From assembly GCF_022267375.1 (NCBI RefSeq), contig NZ_JAIZBH010000001.1, forward strand, positions 1 to 64,000: a stretch of 64,000 nucleotides of DNA. Reading direction: 5' to 3'. The notes beneath the pieces were generated by a model. That model searched no databases. It had not been told where the DNA came from and saw nothing but the letters and a program-made list of their open reading frames with translations. This DNA is from Leptospira sanjuanensis (GTDB lineage: Bacteria; Spirochaetota; Leptospiria; Leptospirales; Leptospiraceae). This document shows, piece by piece, positions 1-18,981 of this stretch; the stretch's first letter is position 1; each line of letters opens with the position of its first letter. Made by a program: the position numbers and the translations under genes.

Positions 1-6
1 TTATTT

Positions 7-1332
<1,326 letters not shown>

Positions 1333-1363
1333 GACCGAATTCTTTTTACGGTTCATTGTCAGT

Positions 1364-1382
1364 TTTATTTACTGTAAATAAA
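1364..1382. repeat. Perfect 9-bp inverted repeat in oriC
   Basis: TTTATTTACTGTAAATAAA has two perfect 9-base arms around one central T. It comprises two back-to-back DnaA-box-like 9-mers of the TTATTTACA type sharing the centre, 32 bases after the dnaA stop. It could be a paired DnaA site for origin binding or dnaA autoregulation, or a site for another dimeric regulator. Confidence 0.6.
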
Positions 1383-1554
1383 CTGTTCATAAACCATAAA
1401 AATATCGAAGAAAAAGATCAATAAATCTGTAAATAAGACATAATGCAAAATTACTGTCGCTTCATAGAAGAAAATGAACAAGAATTATGTCTGAAAAGAA
1501 AATTCTCTTTTCAAAAAAAATGAGACATATTTCCGTATTCTTTAGGAATAGAAA

Positions 1555-1615
<61 letters not shown>

Positions 1616-1640
1616 TAAGAAAGAATCTAGGAGAGACAAA

Positions 1641-2762
1641 TTGAAAATCAAAGTCAATACATCGGAATTCTTAAAAGCGATTCACGCAGTGGAAGGTGTA
1701 ATCTCCGCGAGAGAAATAAAATCTGTATTATCAAATCTTAAAATAGAAGCCGAAGGTAAGGAAGTATTCCTTTCCGCGACCGATCTTGAAATTTCGATTA
1801 AAACATCCGTGCCTGCCGAAGTGATGCAAGCAGGAAGTATTTCGTTACCTGCTAAACAACTTTCAAGTTTTTTCAAAACGATTCACTTCGAGGAAACCAC
1901 TCTATCTTTGGAAGAATCCGACGGTGACTCTTCGATTGCTTATATCACGGACGCATCCGGTAAAAACGACTATAAATCAAAAATCAGCGGAATGGATGCG
2001 GAAGAAATCAAAACGATTTCGAAAGTGAATCCTTCTCAAGTGTCTTCCTTTCCGAGTAATTTGATAAACGACATGATCCGCAAAACATCTTATGCGATCG
2101 CGCACGAGGATCAAAGATTTATCTTTAACGGTCTTTATATGATTCCCGACGGAAATAAATTGATCTTCGTTGGAACGGACGGAAGAAGACTTTGCAAAAT
2201 CGAAAGAAATCTTCCCTCTCCTTTGCAGTTCAAGGATTCCATCATCGTTCCTGCAAAAGCGATCCGTGAAATTTCCAAAATGATAGCGACCTCCGAAACC
2301 GGCAACATCGGTTTGATCGACAGTCAAATTTACGCTTCCGCAAATAACATAGAATTGTTATGTAAGCTGATCGAAGGAAACTTTCCGAATTACGAACAAG
2401 TCATTCCAAAAAGTACGAAATTCTCCACAAGCATCAATAAGGAAGAATTTCAAGTTTCTCTGAGACAAGTTTTAACCGCCGCGGAAGAACCTTCTCGTCA
2501 AGTAAGGTTGACATTCAGTAAAAACAATTTGAACTTGTTCGCTCAAACACTCGGCGCTTCGGAAGCGAGCATCAATAAACCGATCGAATATTCCGGCGAC
2601 GAAGTTACGATCGCATTCAAAGGAGAATACCTCATGGATATTTTCCGTTCCATCGACGACAACGAGGTGAAGATCGAATTCTCCGATTCAAGTTCTCCCG
2701 TGATTTTCAAAGATCCTTCCGATCCGGAATTTATTTCGGTGATTATGCCGATGAAGTTGTAA
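1641..2762 (+). CDS. dnaN: DNA polymerase III sliding clamp (beta subunit)
   Basis: Forms the ring-shaped homodimer that tethers DNA polymerase III to the template and serves as a docking platform for repair and replication factors. At 373 aa it has the usual length for three clamp domains. The N-terminus [14 protein letters not shown] and the C-terminal end SVIMPMKL, which resembles the MPMRL end of other clamps, are characteristic. The start is TTG at 1641, supported by AGGAGAG at 1629-1635. It lies downstream of the probable origin, and recF follows after 3 bases, so the two are likely co-transcribed. Confidence 0.97.
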   Translation: MKIKVNTSEFLKAIHAVEGVISAREIKSVLSNLKIEAEGKEVFLSATDLEISIKTSVPAEVMQAGSISLPAKQLSSFFKTIHFEETTLSLEESDGDSSIAYITDASGKNDYKSKISGMDAEEIKTISKVNPSQVSSFPSNLINDMIRKTSYAIAHEDQRFIFNGLYMIPDGNKLIFVGTDGRRLCKIERNLPSPLQFKDSIIVPAKAIREISKMIATSETGNIGLIDSQIYASANNIELLCKLIEGNFPNYEQVIPKSTKFSTSINKEEFQVSLRQVLTAAEEPSRQVRLTFSKNNLNLFAQTLGASEASINKPIEYSGDEVTIAFKGEYLMDIFRSIDDNEVKIEFSDSSSPVIFKDPSDPEFISVIMPMKL

Positions 2763-2765
2763 GGA

Positions 2766-3859
<1,094 letters not shown>

Positions 3860-3863
<4 letters not shown>

Positions 3864-4324
3864 AAGACGACCTCATTTCATCCAAAAAAATCGAAACGTC
3901 GGAATTCCGTTCCATCTTAAATCAGATGGGAATCACGGAGGAGAATCTTCAGGAAAAGATTTCCCTTCACACGCTTCGTAATCGTTGGAAAGAAATCGTA
4001 GGTCCGGTCTTTGCCTCTCACTCCGAAGTCAATTCGATCCAATTCGGTAAGTTGAGAATTCTCGTTTCCCATAACGCTTATAAACAAGAATTACTTTTTT
4101 TGCAGAATCGTATTCTAAGAGAGTCGGCGCGATTCCTCGGTAAAGGAACGGTTCGTTCGATCGAAATTTCCATCGGTAAACTGAGCGCTTCTTACCCTTC
4201 GTCTTCCGTGGAAACCAAGGAAAAAAAAGGCTTAGAAGGCAAAGAAGATTTAATCGCCATTCTTGAAAAAGAAACCGATCCCGAAGTTAAAAAACGCTAC
4301 TTAGAGATTCTTCAATATCTTTGA
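3860..4324 (+). CDS. DUF721 / DciA-like protein
   Basis: This 154-aa DUF721-type protein has a core around residues 20-105 with the family-like [17 protein letters not shown] stretch, followed by a charged C-terminal tail. In many bacteria DUF721 proteins (DciA) help load the replicative helicase DnaB. They often sit between recF and gyrB, as here and as in mycobacteria. The start overlaps the recF stop by four bases, so co-translation is likely. The helicase-loader role is inferred from family and position; no dnaC- or dnaI-like loader is seen in this window. Confidence 0.8.
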
Positions 4325-4377
4325 TAACTCGATGAATTTCCTTGCCTCCGTATGGATTTCAGGAAAACTATTCCTGA

Positions 4378-6315
<1,938 letters not shown>

Positions 6316-6333
6316 TCCGAAGGGAATTTCGAA

Positions 6334-8838
6334 ATGAGTCAAGAGATGGAAAACGAAACAAAAGTCCTGAGTTATAATATCGCCGGAAAACCAGATATCG
6401 CTGATGCGTTGAAAAACGGCGTACGTGTTATTCCCGTAGAAATCGAAGATCAAATGAAAGAAGCATATCTCGGATATGCGATGTCCGTGATCGTCGGCCG
6501 TGCGCTCCCAGACGTGAGAGACGGTTTAAAACCGGTTCACAGAAGAATTCTTCACGCAATGAACGAACGCGCATGGAGAAGCGATCGTCCTTACGTTAAG
6601 TGCGCTAAGATCGTGGGGGAAGTGATCGGTAACTACCACCCGCACGGGGACGCTTCGGTTTACGAAGCCCTTGTAAGAATGGTGCAGGATTTTTCTTTGC
6701 GCGTTCCTTTGATCGACGGACAAGGAAACTTCGGTTCGATCGACGGTGATAACCCGGCGGCTTACCGATATACGGAAGCTCGATTAGAAAAGGTTGCGGA
6801 AGAATTATTACGCGACATCGAAAAGGAAACGGTAAGCTTCTCGCCTAACTATGATGATACGAAACAGCAGCCGGATGTTCTTCCCGCAAACTTTCCGAAC
6901 CTACTCGTAAACGGTTCTTCCGGAATCGCGGTGGGAATGGCGACGAATATTCCTCCGCACAATCTGAAGGAGACGATCGACGCGGTGATCGCGGTGATTC
7001 GTAATCCGGAAATTACGATTCCAGAAATTTTGAAAATCATTCCCGGCCCTGACTTCCCGACTTCCGGAATCATCATCGGCGGAGAAGGTTTGATTTCCGC
7101 CTATACGACCGGAAAAGGTTCCATTCGAATCCGCTCCAAAGTTGAGATAGAAGAGAAGAAAAACGGAAGAGAAGTGATCGTAGTCACCGAAATTCCGTAT
7201 CAGGTAAACAAGAAAGTTCTTCTGGAAAAAATCGGTGATCTTGTTAACGAAAAACAGATCGAAGGAATTTCCGAAATTCTGGATCTTTCGGATCGGAAAG
7301 GGATTCGAGTCGAAATTCATATTAAAAAAGACGCAAATGCTCAGGTCATTCTCAATCAGCTTTATAAGATGACCCAACTTCAGGTGAGTTACGGAATCAC
7401 GATGCTCGCGATTCTTGATAACAAACCTAAGATTTTTAATATTAAAGAAATCTTAACTGCTTACGCAGCACACCGACGAGAAGTAATCGTAAGAAGAACT
7501 CAATTCGATCTTGATAAAGCGGAAAAACGCGCTCATATTTTGGAAGGATTGAAGATCGCTCTCGAAAATATCGAAGAAGTGATCAAGGTAATTCGCGCTT
7601 CCAAAAATCCGCCGGAAGCGAAACAACAATTGATGATCCGATTCAGTCTTTCCGAAGTTCAATCGGACGCGATCTTGGAAATGAGATTGCAAAGACTTAC
7701 ATCTCTCGAAGTTCAAAAGATCATCGACGAATTGGAAGAAGTAAGAGCATTGATCGTGGACTTAAAGGATATTCTCGCGAAACCTTCTCGCGTAAACGAA
7801 ATCGTTTGCACCGAACTGCAAGAAGTCGGCGATAAATACGGAAACAAAAGAAAAACCGAAATCTCCATTGAAAGTATCGAAAGTTCTTCGTTTAACGCGG
7901 AAGACTTGATAGCGGACGAAGAAATCGTAATACAAATCACGTACGATCAGTTCATCAAACGTCTTCCGATCGATACGTTCAAACGGCAAAAACGCGGCGG
8001 AAAGGGAATCCAAGGCCTTTCTCAAAAACGAGACGACGTCATTAAAATCATGAAGGCCGCGATGACTCACGATAGCATCATGTTCTTTTCGAATATCGGA
8101 AAAGTTTACGTGATGAAAGCTTATGAGTTGCCGATCGCGTCCAAAGAAGCGCGTGGAAAATCGCTCAAAGCGATCATCAATCTGAGAGAAGATGAATACG
8201 TTTCTTCCGTGTTTACATTCCGCGAAGAGGATATGGAAAAGGATCTTCTTCTCGTCACAAGACGCGGTTTTATTAAACGAATTCAGCTGAAAGAGTTTTC
8301 CAACGTAAAAAAATCCGGCATTATCGCGATCGGACTCAGGGACGGAGATGACTTGATCAAAGTGGAAGCGATCGAAGACAAGGACGAAGTTATGATCTTC
8401 TCCAGAAAAGGATTGGCGCTTCGTATCGAAGGGAATAGCATTCGAGCGCAGGGAAGAACCGCAAGCGGCGTTACCGGTATGAGACTCTCGGAAGACGACG
8501 CGATCGTAGGGCTTAGCAAGTTCAAAGAAGGAGAGGATATTTTCGTCGTCTCCGAAGAAGGTTACGGAAAACGGCTCGGCTTCGAAGAGTTCGCCGCAAA
8601 AGGAAGAGGCGGTAAGGGAATGGCCTATCTCAAAGTTACCGATAAAAACGGATTCTCGGTTGGAACCGGTTCCGTCGGAAGCGAAGACGAAATCATCCTG
8701 ATTACTCAACAAGGAATGACCATCCGAATCAACGCATTCGATATTTCTAAATTAGGTAGAACCGCTGTCGGCGTACGGATCGTGGACTTGAAGGACAACG
8801 ATAAGGTGCAAGATTTTACGGTTCTCGGAGAAAGTTAA
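6334..8838 (+). CDS. gyrA: DNA gyrase subunit A
   Basis: Breakage-reunion subunit of gyrase. The catalytic tyrosine is Y146 in AAYRYTEARL. The quinolone-resistance region reads HPHGDASVYEALVRM, so Ala107 stands at the E. coli Ser83 position and Glu111 at the Asp87 position. The C-terminal beta-pinwheel carries a GyrA box QKRGGKGIQG and later pinwheel-blade repeats, supporting true gyrase rather than topoisomerase IV. The 834-aa protein has a short N-terminal extension of about 24 residues relative to E. coli. AAGGGAA at 6318-6324 serves ATG 6334; an in-frame ATG at 6346 is an alternative. Confidence 0.98.
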   Translation: MSQEMENETKVLSYNIAGKPDIADALKNGVRVIPVEIEDQMKEAYLGYAMSVIVGRALPDVRDGLKPVHRRILHAMNERAWRSDRPYVKCAKIVGEVIGNYHPHGDASVYEALVRMVQDFSLRVPLIDGQGNFGSIDGDNPAAYRYTEARLEKVAEELLRDIEKETVSFSPNYDDTKQQPDVLPANFPNLLVNGSSGIAVGMATNIPPHNLKETIDAVIAVIRNPEITIPEILKIIPGPDFPTSGIIIGGEGLISAYTTGKGSIRIRSKVEIEEKKNGREVIVVTEIPYQVNKKVLLEKIGDLVNEKQIEGISEILDLSDRKGIRVEIHIKKDANAQVILNQLYKMTQLQVSYGITMLAILDNKPKIFNIKEILTAYAAHRREVIVRRTQFDLDKAEKRAHILEGLKIALENIEEVIKVIRASKNPPEAKQQLMIRFSLSEVQSDAILEMRLQRLTSLEVQKIIDELEEVRALIVDLKDILAKPSRVNEIVCTELQEVGDKYGNKRKTEISIESIESSSFNAEDLIADEEIVIQITYDQFIKRLPIDTFKRQKRGGKGIQGLSQKRDDVIKIMKAAMTHDSIMFFSNIGKVYVMKAYELPIASKEARGKSLKAIINLREDEYVSSVFTFREEDMEKDLLLVTRRGFIKRIQLKEFSNVKKSGIIAIGLRDGDDLIKVEAIEDKDEVMIFSRKGLALRIEGNSIRAQGRTASGVTGMRLSEDDAIVGLSKFKEGEDIFVVSEEGYGKRLGFEEFAAKGRGGKGMAYLKVTDKNGFSVGTGSVGSEDEIILITQQGMTIRINAFDISKLGRTAVGVRIVDLKDNDKVQDFTVLGES

Positions 8839-8842
8839 TCCT

Positions 8843-9799
<957 letters not shown>

Positions 9800-10032
9800 G
9801 TCATCGCAAAAAGAAGGGCGTTGCCGCTTCGCGGCCGGGCTCTCCGTAAACTCGGCAATCTCTCTGCGGGTCGAATCGCAGAGGTCAAGTTATTGTTTCG
9901 ACCGATCGTTGCTGCTTTTCCTATTCAGAAATAACGTGACCCCGCATGGATCTCTTAACGCAGGGGAGCGAACATTCTTCTTGACTAAATTCTCCGCGAG
10001 CTTAAAAACTTCGAGAAACGGAGAAACGCTGT
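9800..10032. repeat. GC-rich structured intergenic stretch, possible dispersed repeat
   Basis: This 233-base gap without a convincing gene is clearly richer in G+C than other spacers here. It contains a perfect 7-bp hairpin (CTCTGCG 9862-9868 with CGCAGAG 9877-9883). TTGCCG near 9819 can pair with CGGCAA near 9853, and GCCG/CGGC can form a small inner stem. A further pair, CCCCGC (about 9952-9957) and GCAGGGG (about 9970-9976), can form an imperfect stem. It looks like a degenerate intergenic repeat rather than code. The promoter of the next lipoprotein gene must also lie at its right end. Confidence 0.35.
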
Positions 10033-10770
10033 ATGAAACAAATAAAGTTCTTCTTACTTCTTTCTTTTGCATTGCTGATCATGATCGGATGTAAAAAGGA
10101 AGAAAAGAAGCAGGAAGCGCAAATCTTAGGAACCCGATTTGCGAATTTCGATCAGTGGATTTATAAAGTCCCTGGTTCGGATAAAAAGGAAGATCAAGTC
10201 AGTCTTGTTTACGGAATGGAAGAAGTAACCGGTTTGGAAACCGTCGATGCTGAAGTCGCAACGAAGAAAGGAACGTCCACCGTAACATTCATCAAAGTCA
10301 AAACCGTAGAAAACAAAGAAGGGTATGCGCCCGTTAAGAATTTCTCCGAAAACGTTTATTTCGTTCTGAACGACTCGGATGACGCATTTGTAAAACCGAC
10401 TATTACGGCAAATACGAAAGGCAAGCTAAAACGAGGAATGTATTGTTTGGAACAGGAAGTCATCGGAGAATTTTCCAAAGTGACTTGTTACGATTCCATT
10501 TTGACGGAAGATAAGCTAAGCAATTACTACGACGTTTGGATCAAAACGGTATCCGCTTCTTTAAGCAAGGACGCTCTTTTGGGAGAAACGGTTAAACTTC
10601 TGAAAAAATCCAGCCAGGAGCTTTCCAGATATAACTCCGTTTCGGACGAGGAAAAGAATAAGATCATCCAAGTTGCGACTGAATCTTTGAAAAAGGCAGC
10701 GTTAAAACAGGATGAATTCAACGCGGATGTGAACACCCTTGCCGCAAAGTTCGGGATCGTTCTTCAGTAA
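10033..10770 (+). CDS. Predicted lipoprotein, function unknown
   Basis: Begins MKQIKFFLLLSFALLIMIGC, a signal peptide with a spirochaetal-type lipobox (IMIGC); the lipidated residue would be Cys20. It is followed by a Lys/Glu-rich linker (KKEEKKQE). The mature part of about 225 residues has no domain I recognise; the C-terminal third looks helical. It is isolated between the structured spacer and a hairpin terminator, convergent with lipL21. It could be exported to the inner or outer membrane. Confidence 0.8.
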   Translation: MKQIKFFLLLSFALLIMIGCKKEEKKQEAQILGTRFANFDQWIYKVPGSDKKEDQVSLVYGMEEVTGLETVDAEVATKKGTSTVTFIKVKTVENKEGYAPVKNFSENVYFVLNDSDDAFVKPTITANTKGKLKRGMYCLEQEVIGEFSKVTCYDSILTEDKLSNYYDVWIKTVSASLSKDALLGETVKLLKKSSQELSRYNSVSDEEKNKIIQVATESLKKAALKQDEFNADVNTLAAKFGIVLQ

Positions 10771-10785
10771 TTAAACCTTCTGCCG

Positions 10786-10810
10786 ATTGAGGTTTCAGAA
10801 AAACCTCAAT
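10786..10810 (+). terminator. Hairpin after the lipoprotein gene
   Basis: ATTGAGGTTT (10786-10795) pairs perfectly with AAACCTCAAT (10801-10810) across a 5-base loop, 16 bases after the stop at 10770. The following T-run (TTTTTG near 10824) is short and displaced, so termination may be imperfect. Confidence 0.55.
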
Positions 10811-10853
10811 GAAACGTTTCTGATTTTTGCTAGATCCTTCACCAAGAAATAAA

Positions 10854-10878
10854 AAACCCCGCTGTTGAGGCGGGGTTT
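10854..10878 (-). terminator. Rho-independent terminator of lipL21
   Basis: AAACCCCGC (10854-10862) pairs with GCGGGGTTT (10870-10878) over a 7-base loop. Read on the minus strand, the stem is followed by a run of T (the A-run at 10851-10856). It lies about 33 bases after the lipL21 stop and is a strong intrinsic terminator, as expected for a very highly expressed gene. Confidence 0.85.
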
Positions 10879-10911
10879 GTAAGCAAAATAAGCTTTTTAT
10901 AACTCAGCTTA

Positions 10912-11552
<641 letters not shown>

Positions 11553-11613
11553 TTTGAATCGAGGAATTCTCATATTAAATTATAAAACCGATTTGCGACG
11601 CACTAAGTCATCC

Positions 11614-13170
<1,557 letters not shown>

Positions 13171-14020
13171 ACTTTTTGTAGGATCATGGATTCCGAAGAA
13201 CACATTTTTATCAGCAATGCTTCGAATTCGATTAAGATCTTGAATCGACTCAAGTCGTTGTCTCAGAATAAAATGCCCCTCTTTGTAACGGGAGGTCCGG
13301 GCAGCGGTAAAACCTTTGTTTCTTCTTTGATCGCGAATCTATCCGGTGAAAATCCAAAAGTTGTCGTTTTCGATTGCGAAAGCGTTGAAACCGAAGCTGC
13401 GTTGAATTCGATTCTTTCCGACGATCAAAACACTTACTTCGTTTTAAAAGACCTCCACGATTTCCCGAAAGAACTTCAGGCATTTTTGCTAAAGCGACTG
13501 CGTGAAAACCGATCCAATTCGCGCTTTATCTTCCTGTCCGGCAAAGAATGGAAACAGAAACTGGATGCGGGACAAATCCTCGAATCCCTCTACTTTGAAA
13601 TTTCCAATTTCCGTTTGGATCTTCCCGATCTGCGTGAACGAAAAGAGGACATTCCCCTTTTGATTAAACACTTTCTCGAAACTCTTTCCGAAAAATACAA
13701 ACGGAAGGAAGTTCGTCTCAGTGAAAAACTAGTTCAGCTTTTACTAAACTACGATTTTCCGGGAAACGTTCGCCAATTGAAGAATCTTTTGGAAAGTATG
13801 GTTTCTTTGTTTGCGGTCCGGGTTCTGGACGTAAAACATCTTCCGCCGCAAATGTTCGAAACCTCCTATGTTTATCCCGAGTTCATCGAAGTCAAAACGG
13901 GAATTCCTTTGAGGGATTACGAACGGGAAATCATCAAAAAGAATCTTATCCTTGTTAACGGAAACCGTGAAAAGGCCGCAAGAATTCTCGGGATTTCGGA
14001 AAGGACGATTTACAGAAAGA

Positions 14021-15109
<1,089 letters not shown>

Positions 15110-15176
15110 TCTGTTAAAGCCGGAAATCGTTTCGGTTCTCTAAAAAATCCGAAGAATCGATTAAGCTGTCGGATCG

Positions 15177-15401
<225 letters not shown>

Positions 15402-15411
<10 letters not shown>

Positions 15412-15965
15412 TTTCCTTTTAAATATTTCTTCCAAAGCTCGTGGTATTGAAAGAACATTCGGATCGGAAAACCGAGGATGTTCGTATACGATCCTTCAAA
15501 ACCGAAAACCGGTCCTTCCTTATCTTGAACCCCGTAACTTCCTGCCTTATCAAACGGAGAATACGTTTGGATGTAGTTTCGGATTTGATCGTTGTTCCAA
15601 GTATGAAATTGAACTCGGGAAGAATCGAACGCGAATTGTTCAAGTCCTCGATCGTAAATTCCTAAACCCGAATAAACCAGATGCGATTTGCCGGAAAGTC
15701 TTCCGAGCATTTCCATCGCTTCGGAAACGTTTTCGGGTTTCTGGAGAATTCGATTGTCTAGGACGACGATCGTATCGCAGGAAATCAAAAGCTCGTTTTC
15801 GGAACGAGTTCCTAACTTTGCCAATGAGATTCGTTTGAGATATTCGAGAGGACTTTCGCCTTCGAACGCGGTTTCATCCACGTCCTCCGGTTCGACCCTA
15901 AAATCAAGATCCAAAGATTCCAGGACATATTTTCTACGCGGGGACCTGGATCTGAGAACGATCAT
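15402..15965 (-). CDS. maf: Maf-like nucleotide pyrophosphatase
   Basis: Maf/YhdE family house-cleaning enzyme that hydrolyses non-canonical or modified nucleoside triphosphates. The phosphate-binding motif [11 protein letters not shown] starts at residue 6. [23 protein letters not shown] carries the catalytic Asp region, and the C-terminal [30 protein letters not shown] block is diagnostic. Length 187 aa. The 3' end overlaps the small plus-strand gene by 10 bases. Substrate preference (dTTP/UTP versus 7-methyl-GTP type) is not decided here. Confidence 0.9.
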
Positions 15966-16025
15966 AGATCCACAGTTTGAGAAAAGCCTTGCTTTGCACC
16001 CGTTTTCCTGTCGATATTGGTAAGG

Positions 16026-16922
16026 ATGAAAAAGAATCGGCTTACTTCCCGGATGAAACTCGGATTCGCATTATTTCTAACCGTTCTTACTTGTAACATT
16101 TCGATTTTTGCGCAAACCGCTTCGATTGAAACGAAGGATCCGAAAGACAAACAAAAGATTCAATCCGATCGAGAATTGATTGAAACCGGAAAGCTCGAAT
16201 CGATTCGAAAAAAAGCGTATCTCGGTTTGAAAGGAATCCGCATTTCTCTCTTGAACTTCGGTAAAAAGCAGGATTTGGATAAACTTGCTTCCGACTACGG
16301 TCAGGCAGAAACTTTGTACATCAAAGCTGAATATGGAAATGCTACCACCGCGTTTGAAAACATCTTTAAAACGATCGTTCCTTTGGAAGAAACAATTCGC
16401 AAGGATTACGAAAATAGAACGATTCAACTCGGTCAGGAATTGGCTCCTCAAATCGTAGCGATTCGATTGGACGGAAAAAACAAAAATCGTGCGATTCTTC
16501 CCGTATTAGAAAAATATTATGTTCGTTTCGGGGAAACTTCCAAAACCTCTACAAAAGAGTTGGAAAAGGGAGAACGAACAGCGGCGCTTTACTATCAAAA
16601 ACAATCGCTTCTGGCTTTATATCAGGCTAAAATTCTTTTGGGAAAAAGCGAAGATTCTACGCTTTCACTTTCCGATAAGATTTCCAAAAACAGGATTCTC
16701 GATACGGATTATCTCAAATCGGAAGAATTGATTTACTGGGACGACGCGGAAGGACGATTGAATTCCGAAGCGGAAGAAGAAAGAAAAAAGGACAGAGTAA
16801 AAACACTCAAATCCTACGAATGGAGATTGGGCATTTCCGCAGGAAAACTGCAAAAGGAGAATGAGTCGAAAAATTCCGATTCTCCCCAAAATCCAGCCGC
16901 TCCGAATAAAACAAAACCTTAA
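16026..16922 (+). CDS. Predicted exported protein, function unknown
   Basis: The N-terminus has a basic region and a hydrophobic stretch ending [17 protein letters not shown], consistent with a type I signal peptide cleaved before Gln. The mature part is strongly helical and charged with no Cys, suggesting a coiled or TPR-like helical fold in the periplasm. The C-terminus ends in a Pro/Asn/Lys-rich tail. Possible starts are TTG 16017, ATG 16026 and ATG 16053; none has a clear ribosome site. The next gene starts 13 bases after the stop. No recognised domain. Confidence 0.7.
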   Translation: MKKNRLTSRMKLGFALFLTVLTCNISIFAQTASIETKDPKDKQKIQSDRELIETGKLESIRKKAYLGLKGIRISLLNFGKKQDLDKLASDYGQAETLYIKAEYGNATTAFENIFKTIVPLEETIRKDYENRTIQLGQELAPQIVAIRLDGKNKNRAILPVLEKYYVRFGETSKTSTKELEKGERTAALYYQKQSLLALYQAKILLGKSEDSTLSLSDKISKNRILDTDYLKSEELIYWDDAEGRLNSEAEEERKKDRVKTLKSYEWRLGISAGKLQKENESKNSDSPQNPAAPNKTKP

Positions 16923-16935
16923 TATTGCAACGGTC

Positions 16936-17427
<492 letters not shown>

Positions 17428-17431
17428 TCCA

Positions 17432-18175
17432 TTGAGCGATTTATTCAACGTTAAAGGCAAAACGGTTCTCGTAACCGGATCCACTCGCGGGATCGGAAGA
17501 CATTTCGCGGAAGGTTTTAAAAATGCGGGAGCGATCGTTTACGGAACCGGTTCTTCGGAAGAATCCATCAAAAAATTCGAAGGCTCCGGAATCAAAGGGT
17601 TTGCGGCCGATATTCGTCAACCGGATGTGATGGCTCCGATCATCGAATCGATCGTAAAAGAACACGGCAAACTCGACGTGTTGGTGAATAACGCCGGGAT
17701 CGCATCCAATAAACCCGCCGCCTTTTTAAAAGAAGACGAGATCGAATCCATCATTCAAACCAACTTTACCGGCGTGTTTCGAGCTTGTGCGGCTTACTAC
17801 AAGATTCATAAAAAAAAGGGCGGGAATATTATCAATATTGCATCTATTCTAGGAATGAGAGGAACCAAATTCGCTTCGGTATATTCCGGAACGAAAGGCG
17901 CAGTGATCAATATGACGCGCGCGCTTGCGGTCGAGTGGATCGGCTCCGGTTATCGTGTGAATGCGATTTGTCCGGGTTTTATCGACACGGATATGACCGA
18001 GATGATTAAAGAAAAACCCGATGTAATGGAACAAATGTTGAACGCGATCCCGATGGGAAGGCTCGGAAAACCGGAGGATCTGGTCGGAGCCGCGATTTAT
18101 TTTGCGAGCGACGCTTCTGCGTATGTTACCGGACAAACAATCGTCGTCGACGGGGGAATCACCGCCGGGCTTTGA
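17432..18175 (+). CDS. Short-chain dehydrogenase/reductase (FabG-like)
   Basis: NAD(P)-dependent classical SDR. The glycine-rich TGSTRGIG is at 15-22, NNAG at about 86-89, and the catalytic tetrad is N111, S138, Y151 and K155 (YSGTKG). The C-terminal PMGRLGKPEDLVGAAIYFAS and YVTGQTIVVDGG are typical. The 247-aa length matches 3-oxoacyl-ACP reductases, but many SDRs share these features, so the substrate is open. Start TTG 17432 is supported by AGGAG at 17420-17424, which sits in the end of the previous gene; the two are coupled (4-base gap). Confidence 0.88.
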   Translation: MSDLFNVKGKTVLVTGSTRGIGRHFAEGFKNAGAIVYGTGSSEESIKKFEGSGIKGFAADIRQPDVMAPIIESIVKEHGKLDVLVNNAGIASNKPAAFLKEDEIESIIQTNFTGVFRACAAYYKIHKKKGGNIINIASILGMRGTKFASVYSGTKGAVINMTRALAVEWIGSGYRVNAICPGFIDTDMTEMIKEKPDVMEQMLNAIPMGRLGKPEDLVGAAIYFASDASAYVTGQTIVVDGGITAGL

Positions 18176-18190
18176 AGCAGTCTAATATTC

Positions 18191-18799
18191 ATGATTCTTT
18201 CCCTGCACCCGATCAATCCGGAAAAAAGAAAACTCCAACAGATTTCGGACAAACTGTTGGAGGGAAAGGTTTATATCTTCCCGACCGATACGGTTTACGC
18301 GCTCGTCGCCGATTCGCAATCCAAGACGGGCGTCGAAAAATTATATGATCTGAAGAATATCCCGAAAAACCAGCCTCTCTCTCTGATTTGTCCGAATATC
18401 TCCGTGGCTTCGAATTACATCGAATATTTGCCGAATGACGCTTTTCGTTTGATGAAAAAAATCACCCCCGGTCCGTTTACGTTTATCACGCGGGCAAACA
18501 AACATCTTCCCCGTGTTTCCTTTTCCAATCAGAAGGAAAAACAAATCGGAATTCGAATTCCGGATGCGGTCTATTTACAAGAATTGATGAAGATTCATCC
18601 GAATCCTTTGACTTCTACGTCCGTTTTCGCAAATGACGAGTTTATCATCGAAGTGGAATCGCTTGAGGACATTTACGGTTCCCGCGTAGAAGCGATCATT
18701 GACGGTGGAATTGTGGAAGTCGAATTATCGACGATCTTGGACGTCACCGGAGACCAAATGACGATCCTCCGGGAAGGGAAAGGCGCCGAACTTTTGTAA
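18191..18799 (+). CDS. Sua5/YciO/YrdC family protein (YciO type)
   Basis: RNA-binding YrdC fold, related to the enzyme that makes threonylcarbamoyl-AMP for the t6A modification of tRNA. Motifs include GKVYIFPTDTVYALVADS, LYDLKNIPKNQPLSLIC, TPGPFTFITRA and GIRIPD, with a C-terminal STILDVTGDQMTILREGKG. At 202 aa it is closer to YciO than to full-length Sua5. Two t6A partners, tsaE and tsaB, are encoded about 14 kb away in this window. Whether this protein is the t6A synthase or a YciO paralogue of unclear role is not settled. Confidence 0.85.
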   Translation: MILSLHPINPEKRKLQQISDKLLEGKVYIFPTDTVYALVADSQSKTGVEKLYDLKNIPKNQPLSLICPNISVASNYIEYLPNDAFRLMKKITPGPFTFITRANKHLPRVSFSNQKEKQIGIRIPDAVYLQELMKIHPNPLTSTSVFANDEFIIEVESLEDIYGSRVEAIIDGGIVEVELSTILDVTGDQMTILREGKGAELL

Positions 18800-18981
18800 T
18801 CCGTTTTGATCCGCTGATAAACCGGTTCTTCATTCAACCCCGTTCTAAGAAAAAAATTCTTTCCGAAAGTATTTTCCCGAAATCAAAAACTGAAAAAAGT
18901 ATAGAAAGTCGCAAGAGTTTCGTCTGTTTTTAATACGACATCCGATAATATGGATGAATCAACGTTGGTGAGCGCATTTTC
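18800..18981. promoter_or_regulatory. Spacer with possible -10 element for the FG-GAP gene
   Basis: A gene-free gap of 182 bases. TAATAT at 18946-18951 could be a -10 hexamer for the following lipoprotein gene, but the matching -35 position (TCTGTT, 18923-18928) is poor. GGTGAG near 18968 is a weak ribosome site. No hairpin terminator stands out after the YciO gene. Confidence 0.25.

Noticed and set aside
7762..8712. 316-codon open frame antisense to gyrA
   Set aside because: It lies wholly opposite gyrA, has low-complexity Phe/Arg/Ser content and no recognisable motif; a mirror of the gyrA codon bias.
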